Positions 59,001-64,000 of a stretch of 64,000 nucleotides of DNA are shown one piece after another (positions within the stretch are counted from its first letter, which is position 1; each line of letters opens with the position of its first letter). Source of the stretch: Macrostomum hystrix (taxonomy: Eukaryota > Platyhelminthes > Macrostomidae); contig CATNEN010000015.1 in the NCBI GenBank assembly GCA_950097015.1, positions 1,595,501 through 1,659,500 on the forward strand, in the 5' to 3' direction. The notes under the pieces were generated by a model. It was given only the letters and a program-made list of their open reading frames with translations, ran no database searches and was not told the DNA's origin. Both the position numbers and the translations under genes were made by a program.

Positions 59001-60601
59001 TTTTCTATAATCAAGCAAATTTTCTGAGCGTGCAAAATTTAGCACTAATCAGTCACGGTCACAACTCTGCAGTGACAATAACAAGCAGCAGACAATCATT
59101 ACATAACTATATCAATGTCAGTATATAGGCATGCGTGCGAAAATTTCTGGAACACGAGAACTTCAATATACGTGCAATATACGGCCACGCGCTATCGTTT
59201 GATTCGTTTACACGGTGGTGGGGTCGCTCAGAGCGTCCAGAAGTTCTTTGTCGGCGTCATCGAGGAGGCTGAGGACAATGATCGAAGGTTTCAGGACGAG
59301 AATAGAAAATTTCAGACTGAATTTTATACACATTATCTGCAGTTGCAAGATAGTCAGTTGATAGTCAGCTGATAGTCAGCTAAAAAGACTATAAAACCAA
59401 ACAAGCACAGTCCACCAACCTCTGCTCATTGGTCAGCACAGTCCACCAACCTCTGCTCATTGGTCAGCACAGTCCACCAACCTCTGCTCATTGGTCAGCA
59501 CAGTCCACCAACCTCTGCTCATTGGTCAGCACAGTCCACCAACCTCTGCTCATTGGTCAGCACAGTCCACCAACCTCTGCTCATTGGTCAGCACAGTCCA
59601 CCAACCTCTGCTCATTGGTCAGCACAGTCCACCAACCTCTGCTCATTGGTCAGCACAGTCCACCAACCTCTGCTCATTGGTCAGCACAGTCCACCAACCT
59701 CTGCTCATTGGTCAGCACAGTCCACCAACCTCTGCTCATTGGTCAGCACAGTCCACCAACCTCTGCTCATTGGTCAGCACAGTCCACCAACCTCTGCTCA
59801 TTGGTCAGCACAGTCCACCAACCTCTGCTCATTGGTCAGCACAGTCCACCAACCTCTGCTCATTGGTCAGCACAGTCCACCAACCTCTGCTCATTGGTCA
59901 GCACAGTCCACCAACCTCTGCTCATTGGGCAGCACCAGGTCCACTAACCTCTGCTCATTGGGCAGCACAGTCCACTAACCTCTGCTCATTGGGCAGCACA
60001 GTCCACTAACCTCTGCTCATTGGTCAGCACAGTCCACCAACCTCTGCTCATTGGTCAGCACAGTCCACTAACCTCTGCTCATTGGGCAGCACCAGGTCCA
60101 CCACAAAGCGGCGGTCCTTGCAGTAAAGATTCTCCACGGACTGCCACGGGAAGAGCAGCTGGCAGGTCGTCAAGCAGCCGTCGCGATCCGGACCGTCCTG
60201 ATGAACGCCGATGCCGCGATCGCTGAGGCACAGGGTCTGGCGACACGAATCCGCCAAGCTGCCCGCCGCGGCGGACACGCTGAAGGTGCTGCAGCCGTAC
60301 TGGGGGAGTCGAGCCGAGGCGAGGTCCAAGAAGGCGCAGCTCGCGGCCGCCTGAGGGACGCCGAGCAGCTGCTGATAGCCCGACAGTGCGCGCAACTCGC
60401 TGTAAAGTAACGAAAAAAGTAACGCTAGTTTTGGCGGTTGAAATGAACAAGAGACTATATTTTAATTCTTTAAAAAGCTACAAAGAAGATCACAATGAAA
60501 CTCACAGGCAGCTGGGCGTTGCTGAAGTTTCAGTTTCCGAAATGCCTGTAGAGACGGGCAGTAGACCCAGCTGGCGCAGGTGATTGACAGCCTGAGCAGC
60601 T
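46769..60601 (-). CDS. FRMD4: FERM and CUPID domain scaffold, FRMD4A/FRMD4B-like, 13 exons, N-terminus outside window
   Basis: FRMD4 proteins link Par3, cytohesins and Arf6 at epithelial junctions. Minus-strand exons: 60601-60506, 60399-60073, 59268-59212, 57002-56738, 54524-54420 (start less sure), 52756-52381, 51878-51463, 51300-51139, 50544-50398, 50309-50148, 49829-49660, 49480-49097, 47135-46769. All phases agree; 1010 residues are visible. The FERM F2 end and F3 lobe are clear: SARLPQYGCSTFSV, LLFPWQSVENLYCKDRRFVV and ALFEFAVSQHRFTLEF, which match the family in order. Then come a coiled coil with YWELRHLLTNLRAQKAGKEN, a basic helix (LLREAKEARLAGWQLKKRR) and LQQLNRRIQKLRAEA, in the position of the CUPID domain. 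A polyQ/His stretch and Ser-rich tail follow; the stop is TAG at 46769. A polyalanine run sits near 49140-49165. Introns contain arrays at nearly every position. The identity rests on FERM order and length (human FRMD4A about 1040 aa). Confidence 0.85.
47215..47640. repeat. Minisatellite, ~46-bp unit, last FRMD4-like intron
   Basis: About nine copies of a unit with CATCTAGGCGGACAGTGTTC and TATTTTTAGCATCAGAA. The unit length varies slightly between copies. Confidence 0.9.
47641..48715. other. AT-rich intron, no feature seen
   Basis: Inside the FRMD4-like last intron (47136-49096). No ORF, SINE or array. Confidence 0.4.
48716..48940. repeat. Minisatellite, 37-bp unit
   Basis: About six copies of CTACTGGATGGGATCTCAGA + AATCCTAAACCCAGATT in the same intron. 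Confidence 0.93.
49965..50125. repeat. Minisatellite, 21-bp unit
   Basis: About seven degenerate copies of AGACACCTGTTAGACACCCC plus T, in the FRMD4-like intron between exons 50148 and 49829. Confidence 0.85.
50583..51126. repeat. Minisatellite (24-bp unit) split by a SINE
   Basis: Copies of AAGGTCAAGTTAAGGGTGCA plus GTTG occur at 50583-50633 and 50985-51126; a family A SINE occupies the middle. The SINE thus landed in an existing array. Confidence 0.85.
50634..50968 (+). mobile_element. tRNA-derived SINE, family A, inside a minisatellite
   Basis: Head TCAGTGGCAGAGCGGTTAGCG, B box GAGCTCGATTCC with small deletion, common body (with a duplicated GTGCGAGC) and tail GCAGCCCTCCTGCAATTATC. Part of the body between the GAATT and CACCACATGATG blocks is deleted. 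The intron belongs to the FRMD4-like gene. Confidence 0.83.
51912..52345. repeat. Two adjacent minisatellites (21-bp and 16-bp units), one FRMD4-like intron
   Basis: About 12 near-identical copies of CTTCCATCTATTCATAACCA plus G (51912-52175) are followed by about nine copies of GTGAGTGGGGAAGATG (52190-52345). Together they fill most of the 502-bp intron between exons 52381 and 51878. Confidence 0.95.
53064..53112. repeat. (CA)n microsatellite
   Basis: About 24 CA/TA dinucleotides in the FRMD4-like intron 52757-54419. Confidence 0.93.
53225..54283. repeat. Minisatellite, 15-bp unit, 1.06 kb
   Basis: About 70 copies of CAGTCTCACAGTTCT, with AGATCT, AGTTCG and CAGACT variants in blocks; the right third is rich in AGATCT. 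Because the unit is divisible by three, both strands stay open for 384-389 codons; these are not genes. Confidence 0.95.
54525..55019. other. Intronic, no feature seen
   Basis: AT-rich sequence in the FRMD4-like intron between exons 56738 and 54524. Confidence 0.4.
55020..56493. repeat. Minisatellite, 37-bp unit, 1.47 kb
   Basis: About 40 copies of CAGCCGCTCATAAATCTAAT + TTCAGTCATTCACTCAA; CACTCAA/CAATCAA/CACCCAA variants recur in the same series, showing that blocks of several units were copied. Confidence 0.95.
57037..57607. mobile_element. MITE with terminal inverted repeats (piggyBac-like ends)
   Basis: Left (CAACAGTAGGACTACCAAG ... TGACAGTTATTTTTGCCGCACCCGAA) and right (reverse complement TTAACATTAGAACTACCAAG ... 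TGACAGTTATTTGTGCCGCACCCGAA) arms match, giving a 570-bp non-autonomous element. The right end abuts TTAA. A related copy lies at 8975-9255. It is in the FRMD4-like intron between exons 59212 and 57002. A plus-strand ORF of 254 codons covers it and the antisense of an exon and is not a gene. Confidence 0.65.
57610..58035. other. Intronic, no feature seen
   Basis: AT-rich sequence between the MITE and the 19-bp array. Confidence 0.4.
58036..58995. repeat. Minisatellite, 19-bp unit, 0.96 kb
   Basis: About 50 copies of GATGGGATCAGTTTGGGAT in a FRMD4-like intron. Confidence 0.95.
59405..60110. repeat. Minisatellite, 31-bp unit, built from an exon end and its donor
   Basis: About 22 copies. On the sense (minus) strand each reads CCAATGAGCAGAG followed by GTTGGTGGACTGTGCTG, that is the last bases of the FERM exon 60399-60073, its donor and the start of the intron. 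The copies nearest the exon keep GTTAGTGG, the distal ones have GTTGGTGG and are almost identical to each other. Confidence 0.93.
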
Positions 60602-60782
60602 CTGTTCAGATAAGTCATCAACAGTTAGAGAGGATGTAAAACTAACCCTTGACATGTCAGAGGAAATTAATAATATAATATATGCCACACAACAGCAAGA
60701 ATTGCTTCAATTTAACAAGCAATTTGCCACATTATTACTTTTTGGCTAGAAGAAATTATAATGACAGCATGTACTGCAAATA

Positions 60783-63700
60783 CACACACACACAATGGAA
60801 CCAGACACACACAATGGAACCAGACACACACAATGGAACCAGACACACACAATGGAACCAGACACACACAATGGAACCAGACACACAAAATGGAACCAGA
60901 CACACACAATGGAACCAGACACACAATGGAACCAGACACATACAATGGAACCAGACACACAATGGAACCAGACACACACAATGGAACCAGACACACACAA
61001 TGGAACCGGACACACACAATGGAACCAGACACACACAATGGAACCAGACACACACAGTGGAACCAGACACACAAAATGGAACCAGACTCACACAATGGAA
61101 CCAGACTCACACAATGGAACCAGACACACAATGGAACCAGACACACACAATGGAACCAGACACACACAATGGAACCGGACACACACAATGGAACCAGACA
61201 CACACAATGGAACCAGACACACACAATGGAACCAGACACACACAATGGAACCAGACACACACAATGGAACCAGACACACACAATGGAACCAGACACACAA
61301 AATGGAACCAGACTCACACAATGGAACCAGACTCACACAATGGAACCAGACACACAATGGAACCAGACACACACAATGGAACCAGACACACAAACAATGG
61401 AACCAGACACACACAATGGAACCAGACACACACAATGGAACCAGACTCACACAATGGAACCAGACACACACAATGGAACCAGACACACACAATGGAACCA
61501 GACACACACAATGGAACCAGACTCACACAATGGAACCAGACTCACACAATGGAACCAGACACACACAATGGAACCAGACACACACAATGGAACCAGACAC
61601 ACAAAATGGAACCAGACACACACAATGGAACCAGACACACAATGGAACCAGACACACACAATGGAACCAGACACACACAATGGAACCAGACTCACACAAT
61701 GGAACCAGACACACACAATGGAACCAGACACACACAATGGAACCAGACTCACACAATGGAACCAGACTCACACAATGGAACCAGACACACACAATGGAAC
61801 CAGACACACACAATGGAACCAGACACACAAAATGGAACCAGACACAAAATGGTACCAGACACACACAATGGAACCAGACTCACACAATGGAACCAGACAC
61901 ACACAATGGAACCAGACACACACAATGGAACCAGACACACACAATGGAACCAGACTCACACAATGGAACCAGACTCACACAATGGAACCAGACACACACA
62001 ATGGAACCAGACACACACAATGGAACCAGACACACAAAATGGAACCAGACACACACAATGGAACCAGACTCACACAATGGAACCAGACACACACAATGGA
62101 ACCAGACACACACAATGTAACCAGACTCACACAATGGAACCAGACACACACAATGGAACCAGACACATACAATGGAACCAGACACAAAATGGTACCAGAC
62201 ACACACAATGGAACCAGACACAAAATGGTACCAGACACATACAATGGAACCAGACTCACACAATGGAACCAGACACACAATGGAACCAGACACACAATGG
62301 AACCAGACACATACAATGGAACCAGACACACAATGGAACCAGACACACACAATGGAACCAGACACACACAATGGAACCAGACACACACAATGGAACCAGA
62401 CACACACAATGGAACCAGACACACACAATGGAACCAGACACACACAATGGAACCAGACACACACAATGGAACCAGACACACAAAATGTAACCAGACTCAC
62501 ACAATGGAACCAGACACACACAATGGAACCAGACACATACAATGGAACCAGACACAAAATGGTACCAGACACACACAATGGAACCAGACACAAAATGGTA
62601 CCAGACACACACAATGGAACCAGACACAAAATGGTACCAGACACATACAATGGAACCAGACACACACAATGGAACCAGACACAAAATGGTACCAGACACA
62701 TACAATGGAACCAGACACAAAATGGTACCAGACACACACAATGGAACCAGACACAAAATGGAACCAGACTCACACAATGGAACCAGACACACACAATGGA
62801 ACCAGACACATACAATGGAACCAGACACATGCAATGGAACCAGACACACGTACAATGGAACCAGACACACACAATGGAACCAGACACATACAATGGAACC
62901 AGACACATGCAATGGAACCAGACACACGTACAATGGAACCAGACACACACAATGGAACCAGACACACACAATGGAACCAGACACACAAAATGGAACCAGA
63001 CTCACACAATGGTACCAGACACACACAATGGAACCAGACACACACAATGGAACCAGACTCACACAATGGAACCAGACACACACAATGGAACCAGACTCAC
63101 ACAATGGAACCAGACACACACAATGGAACCAGACACATACAATGGAACCAGACACACACAATGGAACCAGACACACACAATGGAACCAGACACACACAAT
63201 GGAACCAGACTCACACAATGGAACCAGACACACACAATGGAACCAGACACACACAATGGAACCAGACTCACACAATGGAACCAGACACACACAATGGAAC
63301 CAGACTCACACAATGGAACCAGACACACACAATGGAACCAGACACACACAATGGAACCAGACACACAAAATGGAACCAGACACACACAATGGAACCAGAC
63401 TCACACAATGGAACCAGACACACACAATGGAACCAGACTCACACAATGGAACCAGACACACACAATGGAACCAGACACACACAATGGAACCAGACACACA
63501 CAATGGAACCAGACACACACAATGGAACCAGACTCACACAATGGAACCAGACACACACAATGGAACCAGACACACACAATGGAACCAGACTCACACAATG
63601 GAACCAGACTCACACAATGGAACCAGACACATACAATGGAACCAGACACACAAACAATGGAACCAGACACACACAATGGAACCAGACACACACAATGGAA

Positions 63701-64000
63701 CCAGACACACACAATGTAACCAGACTCACACAATGGAACCAGACACACACAATGGAACCAGACACATACAATTGAACCAGACACAAAATGGTACCAGACA
63801 CACACAATGGAACCAGACACATACAATGGAACCAGACACATACAATGGAACCAGACACAAAATGGTACCAGACACACACAATGGAACCAGACACACACAA
63901 TGGAACCAGACACATACAATGGAACCAGACACAAAATGGTACCAGACACACACAATGGAACCAGACACAAAATGGTACCAGACACACACAATGGAACCAG
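60783..64000. repeat. Minisatellite, 19-bp unit, over 3.2 kb, runs off the window
   Basis: About 170 copies of ATGGAACCAGACACACACA, with ACTCACACA, ACACAAA/TGGTACC and ACACATACA variants in repeated order. Length variants of 17 bp occur. A 1004-codon ORF and several others on both strands are products of the repetition. The array lies in the FRMD4-like intron upstream of exon 60601. The short stretch 60602-60782 shows nothing else. Confidence 0.96.

Noticed and set aside
60761..63775. 1004-codon ORF and several others rich in MEPDTHNGTRHTQWNQ
   Set aside because: They come from a 19-bp repeat that, translated over three units, is open in all frames and on both strands; the array is intronic to the FRMD4-like gene.

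Overview
This is nuclear DNA from an animal. Its genes are split by GT-AG introns, the proteins are metazoan (a LIM-homeobox factor, a FERM scaffold, a cilium protein, nuclear cap-binding subunit 1), and it carries tRNA-derived SINEs, a LINE remnant, DNA-transposon remnants and a very high load of minisatellites. Summing my intervals gives about 18 kb of tandem repeat in 64 kb. GC-rich exons in repeat-choked introns would suit a free-living flatworm such as Macrostomum, but that is inference; nothing here fixes the species.

Layout. At 1-971 (-) lies part of an EMI/EGF-type extracellular protein. At 3856-4116 (+) is a small intronless ubiquitin-like ORF. At 5054-15800 (-) is a complete 12-exon NCBP1 (CBP80) gene whose splice phases all agree. 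CFAP161 (16516-18862, +, 6 exons) is divergent from it across 715 bp. An LHX2/LHX9/apterous gene (20272 to about 26.9 kb, -) has two LIM domains and a homeodomain on separate exons. From 27.8 to 36 kb the window is mostly repeats: SINEs, a 22-bp minisatellite, a decayed LINE 3' end, a damaged ankyrin gene and a Tc1/mariner-like element with long inverted repeats. At 36558-44165 (+) is a single-exon ORF of 2535 codons with ubiquitin-like folds at both ends and a huge glycine-rich, disordered middle; I cannot assign it to a known family. From 46769 to beyond the right half (-) runs a FRMD4A/B-like FERM plus CUPID gene, 13 exons of which are in the window; its N-terminus lies outside. The last 3.2 kb is one 19-bp minisatellite running off the edge.

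The genes do not form a pathway. The most unusual features are the giant multi-ubiquitin-like ORF and a recurring structural theme: minisatellites have grown out of exon-intron boundaries, copying a splice acceptor plus exon start (LIM2 exon, 89-bp unit), an exon end plus donor (FERM exon, 31-bp unit) and donor-like sites beside the LIM1 exon (15-bp unit). In NCBP1 intron 1 a 3-kb element with long terminal inverted repeats carries a degenerate PHD-finger ORF.
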